A stretch of 64,000 bases of DNA, taken from NCBI RefSeq assembly GCF_003324165.1, contig NW_025407867.1, positions 235,600 through 299,599 on the forward strand, given 5' to 3'. Below the pieces are notes generated by a model. The model was not told the DNA's origin. It worked only from the letters and a program-made list of their open reading frames with translations, and made no database searches. The DNA is from Naegleria lovaniensis. Taxonomy: Eukaryota > Heterolobosea > Eutetramitea > Acrasida > Naegleriidae. Below, piece after piece: positions 1 to 10,548 of the stretch. Both the position numbers and the translations under genes were made by a program. Within the stretch, counting starts at the first letter, position 1, and each line of letters begins with the position of its first letter.

Positions 1-38
1 CTTGATTCAAGATCTCGCCAATATTGATTCCTGCTTAC

Positions 39-472
39 CTTTTGTTTTCATTGAAAACCAATTCGGAAAGACAACTCTCTAATTTCAGCAGAGCCTCTCT
101 CACCGAGTGTTGGCAATGATGAGAAATATACTGAAACAGCGTTCCCTTCTCTTCATAGATGCATGATAGGGCTTCTATCAACAGAACTGTTTCGTGTTCT
201 TTCAATATCACTCCTTCCAATGGATGTTTTTGAATAAGGATATTCATTCCTTGAAGAATCATGATCAAGCCTTTCTTGATCCTATTCTCCAAAGTTGTTG
301 TACTTGTTTTCAAGAGTTGATCTTCCGCACGGAAAGACTCGACCACACCTCTCTCACCTAAAATAGTCCCTAATTCTTCATGAAACCATTGAATCCAATC
401 TTTCAGTTGGTAGAATGTGGTTGATGGATGTTCATGAGTGGTTTTCCTCATTTCCATTGTTCCCTTACTCAT
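39..472 (-). CDS. Hypothetical protein, 5' exon, runs off the left edge
   Basis: No family was recognised. The exon encodes about 144 residues, mostly predicted helical, with a hydrophobic stretch near the middle (LIMILQGMNIL). I start at the ATG at 472; an earlier in-frame extension exists only with a non-ATG codon. The reading frame hits TAA at the left end, but that stop lies inside AAAAG|GTAAGC, a canonical 5' splice site (intron begins at 38), so the gene very likely continues beyond the window. It is divergent from the gene at 703, with a short shared upstream region. Confidence 0.55.
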
Positions 473-702
473 TTCAATACTCCTGGATGGTTTACAACAA
501 TATTTTTTCAAATACAATTGCTTAGTTTTTCTCCAATTCGAAACACTTATTTTTACCTATCTTGTTTTAAATTCGACATCTTCATGAATGAGAAGGTACA
601 ATGATTGTCCATGAAGTCGCTAGAAATAAAATAATTCTTCTTATTTCGTTCGGCATGGTCGAAATTGATTGAAAAAAATACCGAGAACTCTAAAAAGCCA
701 TC

Positions 703-1695
703 ATGAGCCAACAATCATCCCTGGGAAATAGAAATCATGTTAACAATAATATACAGTCGGAGCAACAACATGTAAATTCTTCTGGACGTTCTTCTTACCC
801 CGATAAAAACACATCGGATGCCATTACTCTTAATGATTTCTATTCATCGTTACACTATTCGGAACAAACTCTCAATGAACAGCAAAAACAAATTTATAAT
901 ATCATGGAACGAATGAATTATTGTCATCAACAAGCAGTTAAAATTGCAGGAGATGCAAAATTGGGCCAAGTCAATATTATTGAGAAATTGTGTTCAGTGA
1001 ATTTATTAAAAGGCTCTGAATGTTTGAAACAATTTGTATCTTTCAATGCAGAGGAAAGTCCAACGAGATTAAATTCATCCAAAGCAGAATATGGCCAATT
1101 TTATTATAATTTAATGCATTGCCAGGACAAGGATCCAGAAACAAAAATGAAATATCAACAATTTATGGAGGAGAGGGAAGAATTTTCCGGTCTTCACACC
1201 AACCCTTTGAAGGAGGTTTTACCTGACGTTTACAATAATTTAACATTGAAAAATAGGGACGCATTGAAAGAAGTCTTTTCCAAAGTTGATTCTAGCAGCG
1301 AAGATCGAGCGCTCCGACTGAATGACGAGATTAGAAAACGATTTGCTCAACCCCAATATGAAAATTTGAGAAAATGTGCCAAAGATCGATACTTTAAAAG
1401 AATCAATGAAAATGCAACAGAATTTGGACTAAGAGAAAATAATGCAAATGAGCTAGCTCACAAATGCTTTGTTCCTTACATGGAATATTTCACTAGGATG
1501 GGTTCCATTCTGTGCAGAAGACAAATTCAAAATTGTTTAGGCTATGGTGGAAAAAACGACATGAAGAACGAGTCAGAGGACATGCAAGAAGGTACAACTG
1601 TCTTTTATCTACATTCGTGCATGAATGAGCAAGAGTTTGTGGGTCAGTGTTTGAGATATCCTGAAAAGTATTTCATTCAAAGTTTAGATGAATAA
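703..1695 (+). CDS. Hypothetical protein (330 aa)
   Basis: Intact single-exon frame starting at ATG 703. The first 45 residues are polar and low-complexity (Ser/Asn/Gln), followed by a soluble, mainly helical, charged body without signal peptide or membrane segment. Scattered cysteines in the C-terminal half (for example SILCRRQIQNCLGYGG) do not form a zinc motif I know. It lies head-to-tail with the TPR/ankyrin gene about 100 bases downstream. No function is assigned. Confidence 0.6.
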   Translation: MSQQSSLGNRNHVNNNIQSEQQHVNSSGRSSYPDKNTSDAITLNDFYSSLHYSEQTLNEQQKQIYNIMERMNYCHQQAVKIAGDAKLGQVNIIEKLCSVNLLKGSECLKQFVSFNAEESPTRLNSSKAEYGQFYYNLMHCQDKDPETKMKYQQFMEEREEFSGLHTNPLKEVLPDVYNNLTLKNRDALKEVFSKVDSSSEDRALRLNDEIRKRFAQPQYENLRKCAKDRYFKRINENATEFGLRENNANELAHKCFVPYMEYFTRMGSILCRRQIQNCLGYGGKNDMKNESEDMQEGTTVFYLHSCMNEQEFVGQCLRYPEKYFIQSLDE

Positions 1696-1794
1696 ACAAC
1701 ATCTTGTTTACATTGAACAAGTTTTTACTTTAATTTAACACACCATACCTGAATTCAATGAATTTAAGGAGCTTACCTGTCATTTGTTAAAAAA

Positions 1795-4700
1795 ATGCCG
1801 AAAAAGCCGAAAACAGTTTCACAACTTGTTGTGGACCAACAACTTTCCGATAAAGAAAGAGAACGTGGAAATGAACAATATAAACAACACCAATTTGATG
1901 AAGCCATTCAATCATATTCAAATGCTATTTTACTCGATTCAAAAAATGTTTTAAACCTCACCAATCGGGCTCAAGTTTTTTACAAGACACAACAATATCG
2001 GAATGCCATCAATGATTCTGAAACTGCCCAGAAATTAGATCCCAAATGGTGGAAATCATATCATATCAAGGCTGCTTCATTGGCTGCTCTGAAAGAATAT
2101 GATGAGGCCAAACGATGTTGTGAGCAAGGCTTATCAGCATTGAAAAATGTTTCAAGCAATGATCATCATGATGAACCACAAGTAGTATCCACTCGTTCTT
2201 CGTCCAAATCTGAAGAAGGAATTCAAATGATTTCTAAATTGAAAAATCAAATTGAATTGATGAAAGAAAAAGGAGAAGAAAAAGCATCCACGAGTAAGGC
2301 CAAAGAGATGGAGCAGCTCAAAAAGGTGATGGATACATATACTCTTCCTCAACTCTTTCAAGCCATCAAAAGGAATGATTTTGATGATGTTTTGAAATGT
2401 ATTACAGAACTTGGTTATTCTGTAAATATGGCTTTAAATTTTGAATTTGGATTTGGTTCTTCCTCCACTCCATTGCATTATTGTGTATTGAAAGGAACTC
2501 CTGAAATGCTTCGTTATTTACTTGAGAATGGTGCAGATTGGAAAGCAAAGACTGCTCAACCATTTGGGTTCACTGTTCTTCATTTGTGTTGTTTCTTTAA
2601 CATCACAGATATGTGTCAAGCGATATTTCAATATATTGACAAGTGTTATGAAAAAGAGCCTGAGAAAACGTCACAAGCACTGAAAGAACTATTTCTTTCA
2701 AAAAACATCATGACACCACCACCCACTCTGTCTGCAGCTAACAGAGATTCAGTTGAATGTTTGGAAATCATATTCGACTCAATTTTAGTCAAAAAGAACA
2801 TTCTTTCAATGGATACTTTACTTTCCAGCACTGTATTATGTGGAAGAAACATTTTACACACCGCAGCTGACAGAGGCTCCTTGTCAGTGGTCAAATATCT
2901 GGCAAGGAATTTCAAGAATTATTTGAAAGTCGATGCGCAAGATAATGATGGGAAAACTGCTATTCATTGCGCATGTCATGGAAACCATACGATTGTACAA
3001 CAGGTCCAAGGCACCAATACAATATCCAAGGCACCATGTGATCATTCGGACCAACATTGTGTTCATGCTCAGATTATTGAAATTCTCGTGAAAGATTTAG
3101 GAGCAAACATGTTCTTGGAAACGAACGAAAAATTAACACCTCTTGCTCTCTCAGTTTACTATGGACATTATCAATGTACTCAAACATTGATCGATCTTGG
3201 ATCCCTATCCAAGAAAAATCAGAAAATTCATGAAAAACTGAACTCATTAACGGACATGGCTTGCTCTGGGGGATATGACGATTGTTTAAGAGTGTTGTTG
3301 GCAAATAATGTTAAACCTGTTCCTGAAAGCATCAATTTAGCAATTGCTTCAGGTTATATTCAATGTGTGAAGCTACTATTAGAGTGCAGTGATTTCGACA
3401 TTAACCAAACAGCTGCCATTCAATCCCACCGAGTCACTCCTCTGTTGACAGCATGTCTGTCTGGACAAGCAGAGATTGTCCAGCTTTTACTCAATCATCC
3501 CAAACAAAAAATTGATGTCAATAGAGCACTACCTAAATTTCCTCTTCCACTACATTTAGCTTGTATGAAAGGTCATGCAAATGTAGTTGAAGTTTTACTT
3601 TCTAATGGAGCCGATCCTACATTATTGGACTATAAGGGAGACAGTGTTTTTGTGAGTGCTGCTTCCAGTGGAGACGCACGAATTATTCATTTATTATTTG
3701 ACCATTTGGATAAGAAATGTAAAACCAGTGAAGAAAAACAGAAACAAAGAATCATTGGACTTCTCTTAAACATCAAGACCCAACTATTCGCTGCCACATG
3801 GTTTGATATTGCCAGAAATAATGACCATGTGGAAATATTGAAGGCATTACAACAACGATGCAAATCGTATGGTATTGACTTTGATTTACCAGAAAAAAAG
3901 GAAAAAAAGGTGCAAAAAGCAACAGAAACGAAAAGAAGTGCCAAGACAGTAGAAAAGAAAGTGAAAAAACAGCCATTAGAGAAATCATCTTCAACGGTGA
4001 AATCTAAGATTGTCGGAGTTACCAATGATAATAATAGGGAAGCCGTTTCACAAATGTGGCAAGGTCTTCCAGAAGAAACTTTTATTCAAGAGATGAGAAA
4101 TATTACTGCCACTGTCAGAGAGAAATTGTTGAAAAATCTTTCAATTGAAGCCCAATGCAAAACAATGGTCGATATTAGCACCTATCCATCTCAAACTATT
4201 CGATTACTTCGAAACGATATTGAAGAAGATTGGATTGGATTTTTACAATATCAAAATATTTCAGAAGAGAACTTGTCATTCGTTGCCTTATTTCTATCAA
4301 ATATTTCTAATCAATTTGATGATGACAAAAAAAAGAAATATGCCTCATCAAAAGGACTTGAAGCAGCTCTTGATAGAATGTTATTTAGGCATAATAGGAA
4401 TTATCTAATACTGGATAGCACAGTTGGATTGCTCCAAAATTTATTTGACGAAGATTTTTGGACTCGTGTGATGACATTTCAATCATATAGCTTTGGAAGT
4501 ATTGTGAATACAACGTTGTCATGCTTATTACGCCAACATCGTCAATCAACGTTGACAGGATGCACTCTCTTGTTAAATTTCTATCGTGCATTTGAAAAAG
4601 AGCATGAAGACAATATATTTGTGACAACAGTAAGTATTTTTCAAGACGGTTTCATCCGATGGCATGAATCTTTGGTAATATTTAGAAATTATGCAATGTT

Positions 4701-5732
4701 GGAGGTTTAGAGTCGATTATGGAACTGATCAAAACAGATCTGTCAAAAACTCAACAATTTGACTCTACAATTATTTGCAATGCGTTGGAAATTATGTCAA
4801 TTGTGGCATGGAATCGTCCTAAGGATGTTCTTAAAAGCGATGGAATACGTATTGCGTTAAATTTCTTGCCAAGTCCTTCTCAGGATGTAAAAGGACTGGC
4901 TTTGAATGTGATCTATGCCGTGATTCAAGGTTTAGAAATTTCTGATCGAAAATCTACTGAAGACAAGCATCAAATTATTTTAACAATGATTGCTATTTTG
5001 AGAAGTTACAAGAATGAACAATGCTCCAATTGTAATATGGCCGTCAGAATTCTAGAGCTATTTCTCTATTCCAAAGAGTTCAAGGTCAAGCTTTCCCAAA
5101 ACGAGGTGGAAGAAATTTTAACACTACTTGCTCAATCTCTCCAACACTTTATTCCTGAAAGTTGCAACTTGACCGAGTATCAAACCATCCTTTTGCAACA
5201 CTCAAGCATTTTACTTTCAACGCTTTGCAATTCAGAGTCACTGGTCAACCTAGTGTTGCAACACACCACACAGGGACTTGTCTATTTCTTGAGAATGGTT
5301 ATGGCCAGTCCAGTACAAGCTCAGGCTAATCTTATTAACGCCATTTCAGTGTTTTTCAAATATTCTGAAATGTGTCTAGAAGCCAAGATTGTTTCCTCAC
5401 TAGAATATTTGAAATTTTTCGACTTTATTTTGAAGGAGGCACAAGGTTCGAATCCATTCCTTATTCGTAATTGTGCATGTGCTGTTGCTATCATTTCAAG
5501 AAGAATGGGTCTATTAGGAAATGATCGAACTGTGAAATCAGATGATAACGAACCAATTTTTGTTGATATTAATGGTCCTCAGCAGACACCAAAAGTAATC
5601 ACTGACAGATGTCAATATTGTGCCACTTATGGAGCGAAATCGAGATGTGGTGGATGTCGTAAAGTCTGTTATTGCTCCATGGAATGTCAACGTGCAGATT
5701 GGTCATTACACAAAAGTAGTTGTCACAAATAA
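1795..5732 (+). CDS. TPR-ankyrin-armadillo-like-MYND protein (1293 aa)
   Basis: Two exons, 1795-4629 and 4686-5732; the 56-nt intron (GTAAGT...TTTAG) joins codons in phase 0 and restores NVGGLESIMELIK, so the apparent stop at 4708 is intronic. A TPR block (about residues 20-115, with ERGNEQYK, LTNRAQ and KSYHIKA) resembles the carboxylate-clamp type that binds Hsp70/Hsp90 tails. Ankyrin repeats follow (about 225-640, e.g. LHLACMKGHANVVEVLL), then a Lys-rich linker, an armadillo/HEAT-like helical region and a C-terminal MYND zinc finger (CQYC...CGGC...CYC..C...H...C). A co-chaperone-like or scaffold role is inferred from the domains. The start follows a run of A, as in many genes here. Confidence 0.9.
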
Positions 5733-5793
5733 TCAAGAATGGTTCACATGGTGTGAAATGTGCAAAACTTTGAGGTTCATGACAATAATATTG

Positions 5794-7218
5794 TCATTGC
5801 GTGTGTGTTGACGAGCGTCCGAGAAAATATTTACAAAAAAGACATCCACCCAAGAACGAAGCCACACACAACCCTAACATTGACAATCTTTGCAACTGTT
5901 CTTGTTTTCGTCGATCCAACACCTTTTGCAAAATATCCAAGTATTCCCAAAGGTGATCAAACTTTTGAACTTCTTGAGTGGTCACTCGTATCGCAACCTC
6001 TTCGTCTGATCCATATAAAATAGAAGCATCAGTCTTCCAATTGAATAAGCATGCAGAACTGTGGTAATCATATGGATTCAACTCGATTAAATAAACCTTA
6101 GAGGACGAAGATGTTATGAATCCATATTCGTCACGTGACGGGTAGGTATCATCATGACACGTACTTTCGCCTTTCAACACCACCATCACATCAAAGACAT
6201 AGGATTCAAAATGAGCTTCCAAACGTCGACTCAATGCATTCTCGAAAAATTCTTTCACAGCTCCAACATATTCCTCCTTGTGCTCGCACACATGTGGATG
6301 AAATACATGTTGATCATATTGAGAGATGGCTACCAATTTCTTGTTATGAACAAAACATCGAAACTCGTTTCTTAAGTCAACATTGTCATGCCATTCCCGA
6401 AGTGCAATATATGTATAATTCAAAGAAGAGTCCTTATGGTGGTAATAATTTGTTAAAATCCATTCAAAACCTCTTCGAATTCTCTTACTCATCAAAATTA
6501 AATTCACACCATACATAATGTCATTGGAGGAGACTTTCAACAATTGTGAAAATTCTCCTCTTAAAATTTTAAATAATTCGTTTTGCATTTTGAAAAAACG
6601 AGAAGGAATAGAATCTTGCGTATGGGTTCGATACGCATTTTGGAGTGTCATGTATTCCTCAATCAATGCCACATGTTTCACCAATTGTTGATATAAATGT
6701 TCTTGATTTCGTTTCATCTTTCGATGCTCAGCACTATCTTTTGGAGAGTTTCCACTTAATCTTAAAAACACTGCTTTTCGGATGCTCTTTTTTGAAACGA
6801 TCGACATGTCGTGTGAATGTTGGCAGAATTCATCCTGTGACAATGATTCATCTGGACCAGAAAAATATTTTTCCATTTCCGAAATGATGTATCGAATGAC
6901 AGGTTCGGAATCTTGAAATAAATCTTGTACGTGGTGGAATGAAGTTGCTCCCAATTGCATGCTAATTCTTCTCTTGTATTCTTTCATTCGAGTTTGATCT
7001 TGCATGAATTTATAAACAAGATAAATTTGTTCCAATGAGAGAGGAATGAAATGTGTCGGAAATGTTAACAATGGATTTTTCTTTTTTCCTTCCTTCGGAT
7101 CATGATGTAGAGAGGATGATGCCATAACCAAAGGATACCATCGATCAATGTCGAAAGATTTCCAGAAATGAATTTCTTGATTGGATCGAATTTCATTCAC
7201 TCCGAGCGATGATGACAT
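5794..7218 (-). CDS. CDC123/D123-family ATP-grasp protein with C-terminal membrane tail (474 aa)
   Basis: The C-terminal half carries the D123 signature: MSKRIRRGFEWIL, ALREW, FRCFV, VAISQYDQHVF, YVFDV and LIELNPYDYH...LFNW. Canonical CDC123 is a cytosolic ATP-grasp chaperone for assembling translation initiation factor eIF2. This protein differs in having a hydrophobic segment (LSMLGLCVASFLGGCLF) followed by a few polar residues at the very C-terminus, like a tail-anchored protein. The N-terminal 200 residues are a charged helical extension I do not recognise. The start ATG at 7218 follows seven A's. It converges on the MYND gene with about 60 bases between stops. Family call confident; eIF2 function uncertain. 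Confidence 0.8.
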   Translation of the reverse strand: MSSSLGVNEIRSNQEIHFWKSFDIDRWYPLVMASSSLHHDPKEGKKKNPLLTFPTHFIPLSLEQIYLVYKFMQDQTRMKEYKRRISMQLGATSFHHVQDLFQDSEPVIRYIISEMEKYFSGPDESLSQDEFCQHSHDMSIVSKKSIRKAVFLRLSGNSPKDSAEHRKMKRNQEHLYQQLVKHVALIEEYMTLQNAYRTHTQDSIPSRFFKMQNELFKILRGEFSQLLKVSSNDIMYGVNLILMSKRIRRGFEWILTNYYHHKDSSLNYTYIALREWHDNVDLRNEFRCFVHNKKLVAISQYDQHVFHPHVCEHKEEYVGAVKEFFENALSRRLEAHFESYVFDVMVVLKGESTCHDDTYPSRDEYGFITSSSSKVYLIELNPYDYHSSACLFNWKTDASILYGSDEEVAIRVTTQEVQKFDHLWEYLDILQKVLDRRKQEQLQRLSMLGLCVASFLGGCLFCKYFLGRSSTHTQ

Positions 7219-7295
7219 TTTTTTCAAAATGTGAAAAATCTATACCTGGACATGTCCTTCTTGTTGTCCTTGGCCTCAATTCGATGATGTGATGA

Positions 7296-8354
7296 TTACA
7301 GATAGCTATCCGCCTGTTCATTGGAAAGTAACTTTTCAAAATTTTCTTCGAGTCCTTCGATGTTGGATCCTTCTCCAATAATTTTAACAATTTTTTGATT
7401 CCTCTTTCGAGAATTCTCAATTTCATTCTTTTCGGATATCACTCGATGCATGACACCATCCATAAAGTGTTTGGCCTCGTGTTGTTGTTGTTGCTTCTCT
7501 TTTTCTTTGGAATTTCTCCATTTTGAAAATGGTTGATTCATCCACACATGATACAACCCCAAAGATGCCATTCCCAACCATAATTCCCACTCTGCAATAG
7601 CTCTTGGTAATCGATAATACAGCAATGATAGAATATATCTAATCTTTTCTAAATAATAGGTCCAATCATGTGTGAAATCACTGCCATGAATATTCGTTCT
7701 CAATAAAGACAAATCCTCACTTGGAGAAGACGAGAACACACGTGGCAATCCAGCCTCTCGTCCCAACAAGGATTGACTTCTATATTGTACAAAACCATAG
7801 CCTGGCAGTAATGATGAATGAGTCTTCTTTTTCTGTTGAGAACTGAGTGTTGTGGGATCTGTATACGAAGGACTAAATTTCCATTGAGGATTAAATTTCA
7901 AACCGTTTGTTGAAGACTCTGATGAAAGCATGTATTGATAATAAGAGGCTGTATCGTTGAGATAGGCTTCAGTGTTGTTGGATGACCATGATGGGTTGGA
8001 ATTACCTCGAGAGGTGTTGAGGCTTGAATTTCTCGTTTTGGAAATTGATTTAAATTCATGAAAATAATTGGATGGCGTTTTTCTAAAGGAAATGAAATCA
8101 AGTGTTGTGGAATGTTGATTCTTGGAATGAATTTTGTAATAAATAATTATGGTGATGATGAGAGTCAATCCCGATGATAGGATGATCATGAATTTTATCC
8201 ATTTTGTTCTTCTTCGAGAATGATTGGATGTTTCCATACCATTATTCTCGGAATGAATTTCTAATTGATTAAGTTGTTGATGATTGGATTCCGAATCGGA
8301 CTGTGATAACTTTTGCAACTTCTTTTGCAACCACTCCAGTGCAGAGTTGTACAT
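7296..8354 (-). CDS. Single-pass membrane protein, unknown (352 aa)
   Basis: Start ATG 8354 follows eight A's. After a short Lys/Gln/Ser-rich N-terminus and a basic stretch (RRRTKWIKF), a strong transmembrane segment lies at about residues 55-75 (MIILSSGLTLIITIIIYY). The middle is Ser/Asn/Thr-rich with many N-x-S/T sites, which suits a type II protein with a lumenal or extracellular body. A second weaker hydrophobic patch (ELWLGMASLGLYHVWM) and a charged, coiled C-terminus follow. No homologue recognised. Its stop lies about 80 bases before the start of the CDC123-like gene on the same strand. Confidence 0.6.
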   Translation of the reverse strand: MYNSALEWLQKKLQKLSQSDSESNHQQLNQLEIHSENNGMETSNHSRRRTKWIKFMIILSSGLTLIITIIIYYKIHSKNQHSTTLDFISFRKTPSNYFHEFKSISKTRNSSLNTSRGNSNPSWSSNNTEAYLNDTASYYQYMLSSESSTNGLKFNPQWKFSPSYTDPTTLSSQQKKKTHSSLLPGYGFVQYRSQSLLGREAGLPRVFSSSPSEDLSLLRTNIHGSDFTHDWTYYLEKIRYILSLLYYRLPRAIAEWELWLGMASLGLYHVWMNQPFSKWRNSKEKEKQQQQHEAKHFMDGVMHRVISEKNEIENSRKRNQKIVKIIGEGSNIEGLEENFEKLLSNEQADSYL

Positions 8355-8542
8355 TTTTTTTCGTGTTGAATTCAAAACAATTCGAATGGTGGAAAAGGCA
8401 AAGCAAACTGAGTGTTCAAAATGAAAAACGTTTCATTAGCATGCATTGGAATAGTAGAATGCAATGAAATAAATTATAATATAATTTGGGAGAAGAAAAA
8501 CGGAGAATTCTCAACAAGCGTCAAAAATGTTGTGAAATGGAA

Positions 8543-10177
8543 TTACACGTCACTCGAATCACTATCAGAATCGTCAATTCCATCTAAACTGTCCCAATTG
8601 ATTTGCCCTCCTTGTCCTTGCTCTTGAATAACTGTTCTTAAAAATGTTTGCATGATATCATTGAACACTTGTTGATTTTCTGGAGTGATGACTAGATTGT
8701 TCATGGCTGCTGATAATCCTTCGTTTTCATTGTGTAAACTGTTCGTGTGATATAAATTGAGAATTTGATCTCCGTGTTGTCTCATAACTCTTTCCAAAAT
8801 ATTTCTCTCAAGAGAGTCGTCGACTTCTTTTTCCAGTTGAGATAAAATGTCTGTCTTTTCGAGCGTTGGTGCCCAGAAAAACAAACGACTCGATTCAATC
8901 GAGTTGGAAATAATCCTGTAATCATCGAGGTTCATTAATAAATGGATCACGCCTTCATGACCACTCAGAGTGCGTACTAACTTTCCTGACCATGTGTCAT
9001 AAATATAAATCTTGTTGTCTTCACTTCCTGTGAGAACATATTTCTCTTCCTTGAAAAAGCATGAACTGACATTGTATGACTTGCATTCATGTTGCGAGTA
9101 GGTTTGAACAACAAATGGATCCAGCGATGAGACTTCATTCAGGGTAGTTGAAGGAAGTTTTCTAACATCGAACAGTCTCATGGTACTATCTCGTCCACTA
9201 GAGAGTAAATACAAATCATCGTTCGTGATTTGTAATTGATTCATTTTACCATTGTGAGCCTTGATTTTAAATTTTGGTTTCACTGTATTCACTCCAGTAT
9301 TGCTGTTGAAAACTAAACTTCTGGTGTCATACATTCTCAAACATCCGTCACGTGAAGCACTATAAACAATGTGGGGTGATCTATGGAGGGTTAACAGGGA
9401 GTTAATTGTATTCAAACCTCCTAGCGCATCTTTTGGATCGTTTTGAATTTGAAAAGAAACTTGATGATTTCTATTAATGTCCCATCCGTAAATAAAGCCA
9501 CTAATACATCCGGAATACAACGTAGTAGAGTCACAATTTGTATTCAAGCAACGGATCCAGTCTTTGTGATCCTTCAATGTTTGAATATTATTCTCGCCAT
9601 GCCATACTTTGATAGTTTTGTCGAGAGATGACGTGTAGAACATTTCGTGGTCGATCGGATGACCTTTTGCTGACGATTGTTGTACCACTTTCTCAGATGA
9701 TTGCTGTTGCTGTTCAGTGGCCCGATGATTTTGCACAAAGTGAATTTGAGTTATAATTTCCTTGTGATGTGATGCAAATTCCTTTGTCTTGACACCATCA
9801 TAATTGAAAAGTAATAAATTAGCTCTTCCATTGCTAGTGGCAATGATATTACGGTGATTCGTTGTCAGACAAAAACAACAATCCTCTCCTCCACTGGCTC
9901 CTGTTTTAAACGCACCCATAAATGCAACGTGATTCACATTCAAAACATTCATCATTCGTTTCTCAATATTCATATCCAACAAATTTTGCACCGAATAATT
10001 GGTTCTCGGTTTTTCCATACTCATCAACAAGGGTCTATGATTCAAATAATTATAAAAACTTTTACGACTCCGATCATAGAGTTTTGAATCAAGAGAGGAA
10101 TTTTTCTTGGTGGATGTTGTAGGAGTAGCTGATGATGATGCACTCGACGTATGAACACCCGTTGATGATGAAATCAT
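8543..10177 (-). CDS. WD40-repeat protein (544 aa)
   Basis: The start is set at ATG 10177, which follows eight A's; an upstream non-ATG extension is ignored. After a Ser/Thr-rich N-terminus at least six WD40-like units are visible, for example TSSLDKTIKVWHGE, YSGCISGFIYGWD, YSASRDGCLRMYDTRS, LSSGRDSTMRLFDVR and LTGSEDNKIYIYDTWSG. The C-terminal 110 residues are helical and end in an acidic Asp/Ser tail. This should fold as one seven-bladed propeller used as a protein-binding platform. I cannot place it in a named complex; DCAF-type and splicing-type WD40 proteins were considered without a deciding motif. Confidence 0.8.
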   Translation of the reverse strand: MISSSTGVHTSSASSSATPTTSTKKNSSLDSKLYDRSRKSFYNYLNHRPLLMSMEKPRTNYSVQNLLDMNIEKRMMNVLNVNHVAFMGAFKTGASGGEDCCFCLTTNHRNIIATSNGRANLLLFNYDGVKTKEFASHHKEIITQIHFVQNHRATEQQQQSSEKVVQQSSAKGHPIDHEMFYTSSLDKTIKVWHGENNIQTLKDHKDWIRCLNTNCDSTTLYSGCISGFIYGWDINRNHQVSFQIQNDPKDALGGLNTINSLLTLHRSPHIVYSASRDGCLRMYDTRSLVFNSNTGVNTVKPKFKIKAHNGKMNQLQITNDDLYLLSSGRDSTMRLFDVRKLPSTTLNEVSSLDPFVVQTYSQHECKSYNVSSCFFKEEKYVLTGSEDNKIYIYDTWSGKLVRTLSGHEGVIHLLMNLDDYRIISNSIESSRLFFWAPTLEKTDILSQLEKEVDDSLERNILERVMRQHGDQILNLYHTNSLHNENEGLSAAMNNLVITPENQQVFNDIMQTFLRTVIQEQGQGGQINWDSLDGIDDSDSDSSDV

Positions 10178-10548
10178 TTTTTTTGGGATGTTTTTAAAAA
10201 AAAACCATTCCAGCAATTCCTTATTGATAACTCCATCAACACCTCAATTTCAGAGCAGTTTTAACTTTTAAAAAGATGAAAACAAGATATGAGAAAGGCT
10301 CCTCTAGAACTTTCATAAAATTTCATACTCGCACGCATCTTCCGAAAAATCCATCCTCTCCCATCCTTGAGGATGATTTGAAATTGTTCGCCCGCAACTG
10401 ATCGTCTTCTCTCCATTTCATCATCCTGTTGAGGATGAAAAAAACAAAAAAAAATCATCATCAGATTTATTTTCATTCCATTCCAACAAACAATAATAAC
10501 CCGATCATCCATTTATTATATTAATACACCAACCAAAACTCTCTAACC
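10178..10548. promoter_or_regulatory. Divergent intergenic region
   Basis: About 370 bases separate two divergent starts (10177 minus, 10549 plus) and must hold both promoters. It is A/T-rich with an A-run near 10440-10455. An 83-codon minus-strand frame inside it (10261-10512) has no recognisable domain and no composition like the neighbouring genes, so I treat it as chance. No specific element was recognised. Confidence 0.4.

Noticed and set aside
4630-4718. Two separate genes split at the stop near 4710
   Set aside because: A 56-nt GT-AG intron (4630-4685) joins the frames exactly and restores the ARM-like region.
10261-10512. 83-codon minus-strand frame between divergent genes
   Set aside because: Lies wholly in the shared promoter region, no domain, composition unlike neighbouring proteins.
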